This document shows positions 1-8,264 of a stretch of DNA of 64,000 nt, piece after piece. The DNA is from Aliiruegeria lutimaris (GTDB lineage: Bacteria; Pseudomonadota; Alphaproteobacteria; Rhodobacterales; Rhodobacteraceae). The stretch is taken from assembly GCF_900099935.1 (NCBI RefSeq), contig NZ_FNEK01000006.1, positions 51,344-115,343 on the forward strand. The letters are read 5' to 3'. Within the stretch, counting starts at the first letter, position 1, and each line of letters opens with the position of its first letter. Position numbers and translations under genes: made by a program. The notes under the pieces are model-generated. The model was given only the letters and a program-made list of their open reading frames with translations, was not told the origin of the DNA and searched no databases.

Positions 1-50
1 TTCCTCTTTCTAAAAATATCCTCGCCGAAGGCAGGCGCGCCCCGCGCGCC
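1..50 (+). repeat. Partial copy of composite palindromic repeat (copy 1)
   Basis: The segment holds the right half of the repeat family described at 7763-7913: a CCTCTTTCT tract, then AAATATCC, then a GC-rich self-complementary stretch (GGCGCGCCCCGCGCGCC). The left half lies outside the window. It ends just past the stop codon of the minus-strand gene that follows, so it sits at a gene 3' end like the other copies. Confidence 0.6.
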
Positions 51-51
51 T

Positions 52-453
52 TCACGCCCCGACCTTGGGGCCGAGACAGAACAGGTCCTCTTCCGTCTCC
101 CCGGCCTCGTAAAGCTCGGTTCCCGTTTCCTCGCCATCGAACAAGGCCCGAAGCCCCCCGCCCTCGGCATGGAAGGTCCAGCATTGCTGCCCTTCGATCC
201 CTTCATAGACGAAACAGATCATCTCCCCGAGCGGGTACCAGTACCCGTCCTGGCATTCGCCATCGAGGAAACTCCATGTCACCTTTCGCCCCGGCATGTA
301 CCGCTCGGCGCCGTAAGCCCTGCCATGGGAGTGGAACAGGAGCGTGCGCCCCTCGGTATGGGCTTCGAAAGCCTCCGCCGAAAGCGGTCCCTCGGCGCGC
401 GCAGGGGCGCAGAGCGTCATCGCGATGACAACAAGAGCGAAAAGGCGGCACAT
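52..453 (-). CDS. Secreted hypothetical protein, 133 aa
   Basis: The start chosen is the ATG that begins MCRLFALVVIAMTLCAPARA, a typical Sec signal peptide cleaved near residue 20 (APARA-E). The frame remains open upstream but that part has no protein-like character. The mature part is acidic, with motifs KVTWSFLDGECQDGYWYP and EGQQCWTFHAEG and four cysteines that could form disulfides. It resembles small uncharacterised periplasmic proteins of roseobacters, and I cannot assign a function. It is divergent from the YhhN gene, with 120 bases between the two starts. Confidence 0.65.
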   Translation of the reverse strand: MCRLFALVVIAMTLCAPARAEGPLSAEAFEAHTEGRTLLFHSHGRAYGAERYMPGRKVTWSFLDGECQDGYWYPLGEMICFVYEGIEGQQCWTFHAEGGGLRALFDGEETGTELYEAGETEEDLFCLGPKVGA

Positions 454-573
454 GGCGGCTCCCTGAAAACTGCCCGGCCAACATGCCAGATCCTCTGCCG
501 CCACTCCAGCCCGCCCGAAAGGCACGTGGCGAAACGGATGACAGGGCCGCCGCCTTCCCTTAAGCCGCAGACC

Positions 574-1236
574 ATGTCCCTCTTCTCCGTTCCCCTCGCC
601 CTGCTGGCGACGCTCTCTTCGGCGACCTACCTGCTTTTCCTCAGCGCTTCCCCGCCGGGCCTCGTCAAATCCACGCTGAAAACGGCATCGACCCTGCCCC
701 TGGCGCTCTCGGCCCTGGCCACCGGCGCAACGCCTTGGCTCGTCGCCGCGCTCGGCCTCGGCGCACTGGGCGACCTGCTGCTCTCGCGCGCCGGGCAGAG
801 GGCTTTCCTGCTCGGATTGATCGCCTTCGCAATCGCCCACCTGGCCTATCTCGGGCTGTTTCTTTTCGAGGCCAGCGCCGAATTCGCGGAGTTGGCACAA
901 GCTGGGAAAATCGTCCCGGCCTTCCTGCTGCTTGCCTTCGGCGGCGCGATGGCAGGGTTCCTCTGGCCCGCGGCAGGCGAAATGCGCTGGCCGGTCATGG
1001 CTTACATCGCCATCATCCTCGCCATGGGCCTCGCCGCCTTCGCGCTTCCCGCGAGCACTGGTCCGTGGCCTCTCCTGGCCGCGCTTTCCTTCATCGCCTC
1101 GGACGCGATTCTGGCCAGCGAGCTCTTCCTGCTTCCGGAACGGCATCCGGCGCGCCGCTACACGCCCTATGCGGTCTGGGCGCTTTACTGGAGCGCCCAG
1201 GCGCTTTTTCTTGTAACATTCGGGTTGCTGGCGTGA
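574..1236 (+). CDS. YhhN/TMEM86-family membrane protein (putative lysoplasmalogenase)
   Basis: A 220-aa protein made almost entirely of hydrophobic helices, about seven to eight predicted membrane segments. The motif GALGDLLLSR with the following helix, and the later FIASDAILASELF with its buried acidic residue, match the YhhN family. Animal TMEM86 members hydrolyse lysoplasmalogens; the bacterial role is mostly unproven. The ATG at MSLFSVPL was chosen because the longer open frame upstream overlaps the divergent gene and is not membrane-like. It is followed 90 bases later by ftsY, so co-transcription is possible. Confidence 0.75.
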   Translation: MSLFSVPLALLATLSSATYLLFLSASPPGLVKSTLKTASTLPLALSALATGATPWLVAALGLGALGDLLLSRAGQRAFLLGLIAFAIAHLAYLGLFLFEASAEFAELAQAGKIVPAFLLLAFGGAMAGFLWPAAGEMRWPVMAYIAIILAMGLAAFALPASTGPWPLLAALSFIASDAILASELFLLPERHPARRYTPYAVWALYWSAQALFLVTFGLLA

Positions 1237-1325
1237 GGCTGAAGCCGCATTCATGCGGCATCGCCGGGCTTCCAAATCGCGCGGCTTGTGATTAGGTGAG
1301 AAGGAGTCCCAGCGGAAAGACCCCC

Positions 1326-2513
1326 ATGGCATTTTTCAGTAAACTCAAGGACCGGCTGTTCAAATCTTCCTCCAAGCTCGAAGAGGGGCTGGATGCCATC
1401 GTGCAGGATGGCGGCGAGGAGGAGGCGATCGCGCCGGAATCCCCGGCCCGGTTCGCACAGGATCCCGAGCCGGAACCCGCGCCCGAACCGGCCCGTCCGC
1501 CCGAACCGGCGGTCCCCGAGCCGGTCACGCCGGAGGCGCCGCAGCCGGGCGATCCCTTCCCCGATGCGCCGCCTTCGGAAATGCCCCAACCGGAGCTGCC
1601 CCCCGAGACATCGGCCGCGCCCGCGCGGCCGGGCCTCATGGGCCGGCTCTTCGGACGCAGCGAGCCGACAACGGTGGTGCGTCGCGCGCTCGATGATGAC
1701 ATGCTCGAACAACTCGAGGAATTGCTCATCGCCTCCGACATGGGCGTCGATACCGCGCTGCGGGTGACGGCCAACATGGCCGAAGGGCGCTTCGGCAAGA
1801 AACTCTCGACCGCCGAGATCAAGTCCCTGCTGGCCTCCGAGGTCGCCCGCATCATGGAGCCGGTCGCCCGCCCGCTGCCACTCTACCCGAAGAAACCGCA
1901 GGTTGTGCTGGTGGTCGGCGTGAACGGCTCGGGCAAGACCACGACCATCGGCAAGCTCGCCAGCCAGTTCCGCGCCGCCGGCAAGAAGGTGGTGATCGCC
2001 GCCGGCGACACCTTTCGTGCGGCGGCGGTCGAGCAACTCCAGATCTGGGGTGACCGGGCGGGCGTTCCTGTCCTGACCGCTCCTGAAGGCTCCGATCCCG
2101 CGAGCCTCGCCTTCGACGCCATGGAACAGGCGCAGCGCGATGGGGCGGACCTGCTTATGATCGACACGGCCGGCCGGCTTCAGAACCGTGCCGACCTCAT
2201 GGAAGAACTCGCCAAGATCGTCCGCGTCATCCGCAAGAAAGACCCGGACGCGCCACATAACACCCTCCTCGTACTGGACGCGACCACCGGGCAGAATGCA
2301 CTGTCCCAGGTCGAGACCTTCCAGAAGCTTTCCGACGTTTCCGGCCTCGTCATGACCAAGCTCGATGGCACTGCGCGCGGTGGCGTGCTGGTCGCACTGG
2401 CCGACAAGTTCGGCCTTCCGATCCACGCCATTGGCGTCGGCGAACAGATCGACGATCTGCAGCCCTTCGATCCGGAAGAATTCGCCGCCGCCCTGACCGG
2501 CGCCGAGGGCTAA
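1326..2513 (+). CDS. ftsY: Signal recognition particle receptor FtsY
   Basis: A GTPase that docks SRP-ribosome complexes at the inner membrane for co-translational insertion. The 395-aa protein has a Pro/Glu-rich acidic N-terminal A region (residues about 25-110), then the N domain and the G domain. Visible motifs are [15 protein letters not shown] (P-loop), [30 protein letters not shown] and the C-terminal [12 protein letters not shown]. Start is the ATG at [11 protein letters not shown], preceded by an AGAAGGAG Shine-Dalgarno tract; an upstream GTG in the same frame is less likely. The length is normal for alphaproteobacteria. Confidence 0.97.
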   Translation: MAFFSKLKDRLFKSSSKLEEGLDAIVQDGGEEEAIAPESPARFAQDPEPEPAPEPARPPEPAVPEPVTPEAPQPGDPFPDAPPSEMPQPELPPETSAAPARPGLMGRLFGRSEPTTVVRRALDDDMLEQLEELLIASDMGVDTALRVTANMAEGRFGKKLSTAEIKSLLASEVARIMEPVARPLPLYPKKPQVVLVVGVNGSGKTTTIGKLASQFRAAGKKVVIAAGDTFRAAAVEQLQIWGDRAGVPVLTAPEGSDPASLAFDAMEQAQRDGADLLMIDTAGRLQNRADLMEELAKIVRVIRKKDPDAPHNTLLVLDATTGQNALSQVETFQKLSDVSGLVMTKLDGTARGGVLVALADKFGLPIHAIGVGEQIDDLQPFDPEEFAAALTGAEG

Positions 2514-2743
2514 GGCCAGCAAACGCTTTTTTCAAAGTTTCTAATCTGACAACACATCCCGGCAAAAAACGGGAACGCGCGAACAAGGCGAAGCTCTCGC
2601 GGTTGCCACGCGAAGCCACCAAGGGCGAGCGGATGACAGGCGTCGATCACGAGGGCTTAAAAGGGCCTGACTTCCGGCGTATGGGAAGGCCCGAGGAACC
2701 AACAGACGCGCAACCGCTGGCTGCGCCGTAGTCGGGGTGAGAC

Positions 2744-3646
2744 GTGTCGGACTGGATCATTTCGCTCGAGGGCACGGAGGCCGGCGCCTTGCTCGCCACC
2801 CTGCTGGCATTGAGCGCGGCCTTCCTGCATGCCGTCTTCGGCGCGTTGCAAAAGGGGCGTTTCGACCCCTGGCTCAGCCGTGGCGCCATTGACGCCTGGC
2901 TGTTTGTGATCTCCGCGCCCATCGCGCTTCTCATGGTGCCTTGGCCCAGGGGCTGGGAGTGGCTGATCATGCTCGGGGTGATGATCATCCATTTCGCTTA
3001 CAAGATCGGCATGGCACTGGCCTATTCGCGCGGTGCCTTCACCGTGGTCTACCCGGTTGTGCGCGGCTCCGGCCCGCTCTTCACGGTCATTGGCGCCTGG
3101 ATCATCTTCGGCGAGACCTTCACGCTCATCCAGTGGGTTGGCGTGCTGGTGTTGGTCGCCGGCATCTTCGGGCTGGCCGTCTACAACCTGATCCATGTCG
3201 AGATCGACCGCGAAACGCTCGTGCCCGCGCTTTGGCTGGCGGTGGGCACCGGCGCGCTGGTCGCGCTCTACACCACCTACGACGCTTACGGCATTCGCAC
3301 CACGCCGGATCCGTTCACCTTCCTTGCATGGTTCTTCTTCCTCACCGCCATGGACATGCCGGTGATCGCCGCCCTGCGCTGGCACAACCTGCGCCACCGG
3401 CCAGACCCGCGCCCGCTGCTCTGGATGGGCTTTGTCGGCGCGCTCGTGGCCTGGGGCAGCTTCGGTTCGGTCATGCTGGCCACCCGGCTCGACAAGGTGG
3501 GTGAAGCAGCCGTGCTGCGTGAGACCTCTACCGTCTTTGCCGCCCTGATCGGGTGGCTCGTGCTCAAGGAAAGCGTCGGCCCGCGCCGGCTCGCGCTGAT
3601 GAGCACAATCGCGTTAGGCGCCGTCATCATGGAGCTGGGCAGTTGA
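2744..3646 (+). CDS. EamA/DMT-family transporter
   Basis: A 300-aa integral membrane protein with about ten helices in two halves, typical of the drug/metabolite transporter superfamily. The second half carries ETSTVFAALIGWLVLKESVG, the usual EamA C-terminal signature. Start is a GTG preceded by GGGGTGAGAC. The substrate cannot be told from sequence. It lies 53 bases before the septation protein gene, which suggests joint transcription. The 230 bases between ftsY and this gene hold no supported gene. Confidence 0.85.
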   Translation: MSDWIISLEGTEAGALLATLLALSAAFLHAVFGALQKGRFDPWLSRGAIDAWLFVISAPIALLMVPWPRGWEWLIMLGVMIIHFAYKIGMALAYSRGAFTVVYPVVRGSGPLFTVIGAWIIFGETFTLIQWVGVLVLVAGIFGLAVYNLIHVEIDRETLVPALWLAVGTGALVALYTTYDAYGIRTTPDPFTFLAWFFFLTAMDMPVIAALRWHNLRHRPDPRPLLWMGFVGALVAWGSFGSVMLATRLDKVGEAAVLRETSTVFAALIGWLVLKESVGPRRLALMSTIALGAVIMELGS

Positions 3647-3699
3647 CACCGCCGCAAAAAACGGCTGCAACCCTGCGAAACAAACCCGGAGCCCGCGCA

Positions 3700-4308
3700 A
3701 TGGACGAAAAAAAGATCAACCCGCTCCTGAAACAGGTGCTGGAACTTGGCCCGACCATTGCCTTCTTCGTGGCCTACATGCGCATGCGCGAGCAGACCTA
3801 CATGCTCGCAGGCACCGAATATGATGGGTTTATCGTCGCTGCTGCAGCCTTTGTGCCGATCCTGCTGGTGGCGATGGCGATCCTTTGGAAGCTGACCGGC
3901 AAGCTCTCCCGCATCCAGGTGTTTACGGCGGTGCTGGTGATCGTCTTCGGCGGCCTGACCGTGTGGTTCAACGACGAAACCTTCTTCAAGATGAAGACAA
4001 CCATCGTCTACGGCCTCTTCGCCATACTGCTTGGCATCGGCCTGCTGCAGGGACGCAGCTACCTCGCCTGGGTCCTGGGCGACGCCATGCCCATGGCCGA
4101 GGAAGGCTGGATGAAACTCACCCGACGGCTGACTTACGGCTTCGCTGTGCTGGCCGTGGCAAACGAATATGTCTGGCGGACCATGTCCACCGATGCCTGG
4201 GTAAAGATCGAGACTTTCGGCTTTCCCATCGCGCTCTTTGTTTTCCTCTCGGTGCAGGTCTTCACCTTGCAGAAATACATGGAAATGGAGGACGAACCGG
4301 CCGAATAG
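3700..4308 (+). CDS. Septation protein A / YciB (IspZ family)
   Basis: A 202-aa inner-membrane protein of the YciB/IspZ family, linked in E. coli and Shigella to cell-envelope synthesis and normal septation. The N-terminal NPLLKQVLELGPTIAFF, the central KLSRIQVFTAVLVIVFGGLT with FNDETFFKMK, and NEYVWRTMSTDAWVKIETFG match family-conserved stretches. Start is the ATG at MDEKKIN; the open frame upstream belongs to the overlap with the preceding gene and is not conserved. In alphaproteobacteria this gene often lies near ftsY, as here. Confidence 0.9.
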   Translation: MDEKKINPLLKQVLELGPTIAFFVAYMRMREQTYMLAGTEYDGFIVAAAAFVPILLVAMAILWKLTGKLSRIQVFTAVLVIVFGGLTVWFNDETFFKMKTTIVYGLFAILLGIGLLQGRSYLAWVLGDAMPMAEEGWMKLTRRLTYGFAVLAVANEYVWRTMSTDAWVKIETFGFPIALFVFLSVQVFTLQKYMEMEDEPAE

Positions 4309-4439
4309 GCCGGTCCCGCGCCGTTCCGCTTACGTCACGCCGTGTCGCGTGCGGGCTTTCTCATGCCGCACGTGCCACTTGACGGAAATCCCGCAGGCAA
4401 TAGCCTCGTTCCGATCCGCCGCATGAAACGAGGCATGTC

Positions 4440-5141
4440 GTGACCGAGTTCCCTTCCGATCTTCCGGCCACCCGCCGCCTGCACGACGATCCGAACTGGC
4501 TTTACCTGTTGCGGGAATTCGAAACGCTCTATCGCTACGGCTCTCCCGGCGGCAGCAGGGCCATCCGTGCCCACCGCCGCAAGATCCGTGAAAGGCTCTC
4601 GCAGGCGATCGACGCGAACCCGGAGATCCTGCCGCGCGAACCGGCAGAAAAACCGGTGACCGCCTTCCTGCCGCGGGCGCTCGATATCGCGGCGCGCGGA
4701 TCGGTCTACGCCCTGGCGCGCGCTTTCGGGCGTATCTGCCCGGCGCTGACCTGGGAATACGGATACGAGAAGGTGCCCAAGGCGCTGGAAAAGAAATATG
4801 CCTATTGCGAGGTGCTGGGACCCAAGGGGCCGGTTCAGGCCGATAAGCTCATCCTCGGATTCGTTCTCTTCGCGCCGCGCACGACCTATCCCCAGCACAG
4901 CCATCATGACATCGAGGAAAGCTATGTCTCGGTGGCCGGCGCATGGTCCGAGAACGACGCGGCCGTCTACGCGCCCGGCTCTCTGATCCTGAACAATCCC
5001 GGCCATGAACACCGCATCACCACCGGCGATCAGGAACCCTGCCTGCTCGCCTATGCCTGGACGGGAACCCAGGAGCGCCTCGTCGCGCCGGGGATGAAAT
5101 TCTCCTCCACCCGCAAGATCCGGGCCGCCAAGGGGATCTGA
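4440..5141 (+). CDS. dddL: DMSP lyase DddL (cupin)
   Basis: Likely cleaves dimethylsulfoniopropionate to dimethyl sulfide and acrylate. The 233-aa protein has an N-terminal helical part with WLYLLREFETLYR (residues 20-32) and a C-terminal cupin. Metal-ligand candidates are His153, His155/156, Glu159/160 and Tyr162 in HSHHDIEESYVSVAGAW, and His189/His191 in PGHEHRIT. The closing LAYAWTG and the overall pattern match DddL of Rhodobacter and Sulfitobacter better than DddQ or DddW. The start is GTG, because the ATG just upstream (4423) is out of frame. It stands alone, convergent with a GST gene; no acrylate-degradation genes are next to it. Confidence 0.88.
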   Translation: MTEFPSDLPATRRLHDDPNWLYLLREFETLYRYGSPGGSRAIRAHRRKIRERLSQAIDANPEILPREPAEKPVTAFLPRALDIAARGSVYALARAFGRICPALTWEYGYEKVPKALEKKYAYCEVLGPKGPVQADKLILGFVLFAPRTTYPQHSHHDIEESYVSVAGAWSENDAAVYAPGSLILNNPGHEHRITTGDQEPCLLAYAWTGTQERLVAPGMKFSSTRKIRAAKGI

Positions 5142-5241
5142 GCCCCGAAGTGGAAAGGCGTCTGGCTTCCTCTTTAGCGGAAATGTCTCCGGAACGGCGC
5201 CTATGGGGGCAGGCCCCGCCCCTGCTCCGCGCGAAACGACG

Positions 5242-5946
5242 CTAGCGCCGGAACAGCACAGACTGGCTCGCCTTGTCCTTCCGGAAATCGCCCCGCTTTT
5301 CGGCCGCAAGCGCGCGTCCCCGCTGCACGCCCGGACGCGCGCCCATCGTCTCCAGCCAGCGCGCCATATGCGGCTTGTCGTCCAGCGTCTGCTGCTGCCC
5401 TTCCCAGAGCGAGGCCCAGCCCCAGATCGCCATATCGGCAATCGAATAGAAATCGCCGGCCACGAATTCATGCTTTGCCAGTTGCCGGTCCAGCACGCCG
5501 TAAAGTCGCGCAGTTTCGGCCCGGTAGCGGTCTTTCGCATAGGGCAGGTCATTGGGCGGATCCATCGCCGGGGCGTATTTCAGAAAATGATGCGCCTGTC
5601 CCGCCATTGGGCCAAGCCCGCCCATCTGCCACATCAGCCACTGGTCGACGGCAATGCGCTCGCGTTCGCTCTCACCATAAAAGCGCCCGGTCTTGCGAGC
5701 GAGATATTGCAGGATGGCGCCGGATTCGAAGATCGAGATCGGCGCACCATCGGGACCCTCGGGGTCGATGATCGCCGGCATCTTGTTGTTCGGCGCAATC
5801 TTGAGGAAATCCGGCTCGTACTGCTCCCCCTTGCCGATATCGACAAGGTGCAGCTCGTAGGGCAGCGCCATTTCTTCCAGGGCGATGGATACTTTCCAGC
5901 CATTCGGGGTCGGCCAGAAATACAGATCTATCGGCTCCCGCTGCAT
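5242..5946 (-). CDS. Nu-class glutathione S-transferase (YfcG-like disulfide reductase)
   Basis: A 234-aa GST. The N-terminal thioredoxin-fold half has LYFWPTPNGWKVSIALEE, where Thr-Pro-Asn takes the place of an active-site Cys or Ser as in E. coli YfcG, plus PNNKMPAIIDPEGPDG and SIFESGAILQYLA, which bind glutathione. The C-terminal helical half has MWQMGGLGPMAGQAHHF and SIADMAIWGW. YfcG-type enzymes hold two GSH molecules and reduce disulfides. It is convergent with dddL, with 100 bases between, and has no clear operon partner. Confidence 0.9.
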   Translation of the reverse strand: MQREPIDLYFWPTPNGWKVSIALEEMALPYELHLVDIGKGEQYEPDFLKIAPNNKMPAIIDPEGPDGAPISIFESGAILQYLARKTGRFYGESERERIAVDQWLMWQMGGLGPMAGQAHHFLKYAPAMDPPNDLPYAKDRYRAETARLYGVLDRQLAKHEFVAGDFYSIADMAIWGWASLWEGQQQTLDDKPHMARWLETMGARPGVQRGRALAAEKRGDFRKDKASQSVLFRR

Positions 5947-6383
5947 TGTACCCTCCCGTGAGTCCGGCGGTCAGATTGCCGCTCAGGAGGCGAAGGGCAA
6001 GGGCGGAATGCACCGTGCGAAGCTGCCTGTGCCAATCCTCTCGCCTGCTGGCCTCGGCTGGGGCGCAATCAGACTGACCAATGCAATGGCACGCCCGCGC
6101 GCCGGAGATCGGTATCTCGAATCCTTGCGCCGCCAGCGCCGCCACGATCTCGCGTCAGGCAATAGTCACATCGGTCCAGTTTCGAGGCGCCGCGAAATGC
6201 CCATCCCGAGCGCCCGCTCGTCAAAGCGTAGCGGTGTAACCAACCATTCCAGCAGCTGCGATCCGGGGCGCGCGACAGGATATGGGGGCGGGCTGTTCAC
6301 GTGTCATTGCCACGGCGGGGGGACGGCCCGATTGCAGCGCCGTGACGCATCGGTAACGAAATGGCAACGCTCTCGGCCCGCGC
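5947..6383. other. Intergenic stretch without a supported gene
   Basis: About 440 bases between the GST start and the metZ promoter. Open frames exist on both strands (for example a 66-codon minus-strand frame at 6221-6421) but none has a convincing ribosome-binding site, conserved motif or protein-like composition. The right end carries the promoter proposed for metZ. Confidence 0.5.
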
Positions 6384-6411
6384 TTGACGAGACGTCCCTC
6401 AAGGCGATAAC
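6384..6411 (+). promoter_or_regulatory. Putative sigma-70 promoter of metZ
   Basis: A TTGACG -35 box (6384-6389), a 16-base spacer and a GATAAC -10 box (6406-6411). Transcription would begin near 6418, a few bases before the SAM-II aptamer, which is the arrangement expected for a riboswitch leader. This is inferred from sequence pattern only. Confidence 0.5.
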
Positions 6412-6428
6412 TGCCCCTCACGAGACTC

Positions 6429-6483
6429 GTGGCGATTTGTGCACCGGATTGCGGGCCACGTTAAACATGCCGCTAAAGAGGTC
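6429..6483 (+). promoter_or_regulatory. SAM-II riboswitch aptamer
   Basis: The leader holds GCGATTTG, CCGGATTGC, GGCCACGTTAAA and GCTAAAGAGG in the order and spacing of the SAM-II (metA) aptamer, which folds as an H-type pseudoknot around S-adenosylmethionine. SAM-II is known mainly in alphaproteobacteria, upstream of metA, metX and metZ. Here it precedes metZ and is followed within 12 bases by an intrinsic terminator. Binding of SAM should therefore reduce metZ expression when methionine is ample. Confidence 0.92.
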
Positions 6484-6494
6484 AGAAGCGGGTC

Positions 6495-6525
6495 GCCCCG
6501 CCGCTGGCTGCGGTGGGGCTTTTTT
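6495..6525 (+). terminator. Intrinsic terminator (attenuator) between the SAM-II aptamer and metZ
   Basis: The arms GCCCCGCCGC (6495-6504) and GCGGTGGGGC (6510-6519) pair over ten positions with one G-U, around a five-base loop, and are followed by six T residues. Its place between aptamer and coding sequence indicates control by premature termination, though no clear alternative antiterminator pairing was worked out. Confidence 0.85.
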
Positions 6526-6541
6526 GTTGGGAGGTCTCCAC

Positions 6542-7729
6542 ATGGAAGACTGGAAAACGCGCACCAAACTGATCCATTCCGGCATTCGCCGAAGCCAGTA
6601 TGGCGAAGTGGCCGAAGCGATCTTCATGACCCAGGGCTTCGTCTATGAAAGCGCCGAGCAGGCCGAGGCTCGCTTCCTTGAGGCAGGGCCGGACGAATTC
6701 ATCTATGCCCGCTACGGCAACCCGACTGTCAAGATGTTCGAAGACCGCATTGCCGCGCTGGAAGGCGCGGAGGACGCCTTTGCTACCGCCTCCGGCATGG
6801 CCGCAGTCAACGGCGCGCTGACTTCCATGTTGAAGGCGGGAGATCACGTTGTGGCCGCGCGGGCTCTGTTCGGTTCCTGTCTCTATATTCTCGAAGAAGT
6901 GCTGACCCGCTTCGGCGTCAACGTGACCTTTGTCGACGGTACCGATCTCGACCAGTGGAAGCACGCGATCAACAAGGACACCAAGGCGGTCTTCTTCGAA
7001 TCGATGTCCAACCCGACGCTCGAAGTGATCGACCTTCCGGCGGTGGCCAGGCTGGCCCGCCGCGTGGGGGCAAAGGTGATCGTGGACAATGTCTTTGCCA
7101 CGCCCGTCTTTTCCCGCGCGCTGGAGCAGGGCGCCGACGTGGTCGTATACTCGGCCACCAAGCATATCGACGGGCAGGGCCGTGCACTGGGCGGCGTGAT
7201 CCTTGGAACAAAAGAGTTCATCCGCAAGACGGTCGAGCCCTATCTCAAGCATACCGGCGGTTCGATGAGCCCGTTCACCGCCTGGATCATGCTGAAGGGA
7301 CTGGAAACGCTGGACCTGCGCGTGCGCGCACAAGCGGCGACGGCGCAGGCCATGGCCGAAGCTCTGCAATGGGATGCCCGGCTGGAACGGGTGATCTATC
7401 CCGGCCTGGAACAGCACCCGCAGCATGTGCTGGCCGGGAAGCTTCTGGAAAAGCCGGGCACGGTCCTGTCGCTCGACATCAAGGGCGGGCAGGCGGCGGC
7501 GTTCCGCTTCCTCAATGCGCTCAAGATCATGACGATTTCGAACAATCTTGGCGACGCGAAATCCATTGTTACGCACCCGGCGACGACGACGCATCAACGC
7601 CTTAGCGATGAGCAGAAGGATATGCTGGGTATCACGCCGGGACTCGTGCGTGTCAGCATTGGCATCGAGGATTCTGACGACCTGATCGCGGATGTGAAAC
7701 AGGCGCTGGATGCTGTGGAGGCCAGATAG
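6542..7729 (+). CDS. metZ: O-succinylhomoserine sulfhydrylase
   Basis: A PLP enzyme of the Cys/Met metabolism family, 395 aa, that makes homocysteine from O-succinylhomoserine and sulfide. Motifs include FIYARYGNPTV, EDAFATASGMAAVNGAL, FFESMSNPTLEVIDL, IVDNVFATPVF, the PLP-lysine region SATKHIDGQGRALGG (Lys of TKH), and SLGDAKS-like NNLGDAKSIVTHPATTTH. The start follows a GGGAGG ribosome-binding site seven bases ahead; the frame open further upstream runs through the riboswitch and is not coding. Expression is likely under SAM-II control. Confidence 0.95.
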   Translation: MEDWKTRTKLIHSGIRRSQYGEVAEAIFMTQGFVYESAEQAEARFLEAGPDEFIYARYGNPTVKMFEDRIAALEGAEDAFATASGMAAVNGALTSMLKAGDHVVAARALFGSCLYILEEVLTRFGVNVTFVDGTDLDQWKHAINKDTKAVFFESMSNPTLEVIDLPAVARLARRVGAKVIVDNVFATPVFSRALEQGADVVVYSATKHIDGQGRALGGVILGTKEFIRKTVEPYLKHTGGSMSPFTAWIMLKGLETLDLRVRAQAATAQAMAEALQWDARLERVIYPGLEQHPQHVLAGKLLEKPGTVLSLDIKGGQAAAFRFLNALKIMTISNNLGDAKSIVTHPATTTHQRLSDEQKDMLGITPGLVRVSIGIEDSDDLIADVKQALDAVEAR

Positions 7730-7762
7730 CGGTCGGTTAGCGAACCGGGTGGCCGTCGGGTG

Positions 7763-7913
7763 GCGTGCGCTTCGCGCGCGTGAACGATCCTGCGGATCAT
7801 GCCTCCGGCGGAAGTATTTGGAGAAAGATGAAAGCGGAAGCCGCTTATCATCCTCTTTCTGAAAGTATCCTGGGGGGAGTGCTCGTAAGAGCACCGGGGG
7901 GCAAGGCCCCCCG
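7763..7913 (+). repeat. Composite palindromic repeat (copy 2)
   Basis: In order it contains a GCGC-rich hairpin, GATCCTGCGGATC, CCTCCGGCGGAAGTATTT, a spacer whose ends pair (GAGAAAGATGA and TCATCCTCTTTC), AAGTATCCTGGGGGGAG, a GCTC-GTAA-GAGC hairpin and a GGGGGGC-AAG-GCCCCCC hairpin. The same order recurs at 28933, 33881, 43242, 50453 (reversed) and 55399. It lies just downstream of metZ and of the minus-strand DUF2061 gene. Confidence 0.85.
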
Positions 7914-7939
7914 AAACCGTCTATATCGGCTCCTTCCAG

Positions 7940-8149
7940 CTAGTCCGAATTACGTCCCCAGCGGACCCGTGCCCAGGCTCGCTCGTGCAGCATATAGGTG
8001 ACCATGCCCGATGCCGCGCCAAGCAGGGCAATGGCGCCGCCTGTTTCAACCGATCCCGTCAGCGCCCAGGTGATCGCGGTCATCACCACCAACCCCATTG
8101 CCTGCCATGTCAGGGCCTTCGCGAAACTACGCCTGGGGGTCTCTGTCAT
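7940..8149 (-). CDS. DUF2061 small membrane protein
   Basis: A 69-aa protein with two hydrophobic helices (about residues 13-30 and 36-53). The N-terminal SFAKALTWQAMGLVVMTAITWALTGS and the C-terminal MLHERAWARVRWG fit DUF2061. The role is unknown; some members are fused to or adjacent to sulfate-activation genes, which is not the case here. The ATG start has GGAG seven bases upstream; a TTG two codons earlier is less likely. It is divergent from the XRE regulator, with 115 bases between. Confidence 0.8.
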   Translation of the reverse strand: MTETPRRSFAKALTWQAMGLVVMTAITWALTGSVETGGAIALLGAASGMVTYMLHERAWARVRWGRNSD

Positions 8150-8264
8150 GTCCAATCTCCAGATCTTGTTGGTTTTTTCATCTCTCTATCGCGCGGTTCT
8201 CCGCTGTTGGAAACTCTGCAAATACTCTTGCTTTTTTCTCCATTGGTGAGAATAGTCTGCAATT

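Noticed and set aside
5947..6428. Possible small genes before metZ, such as 66 codons at 6221-6421 on the minus strand
   Set aside because: No ribosome-binding site or conserved motif, and the segment carries the metZ promoter region.
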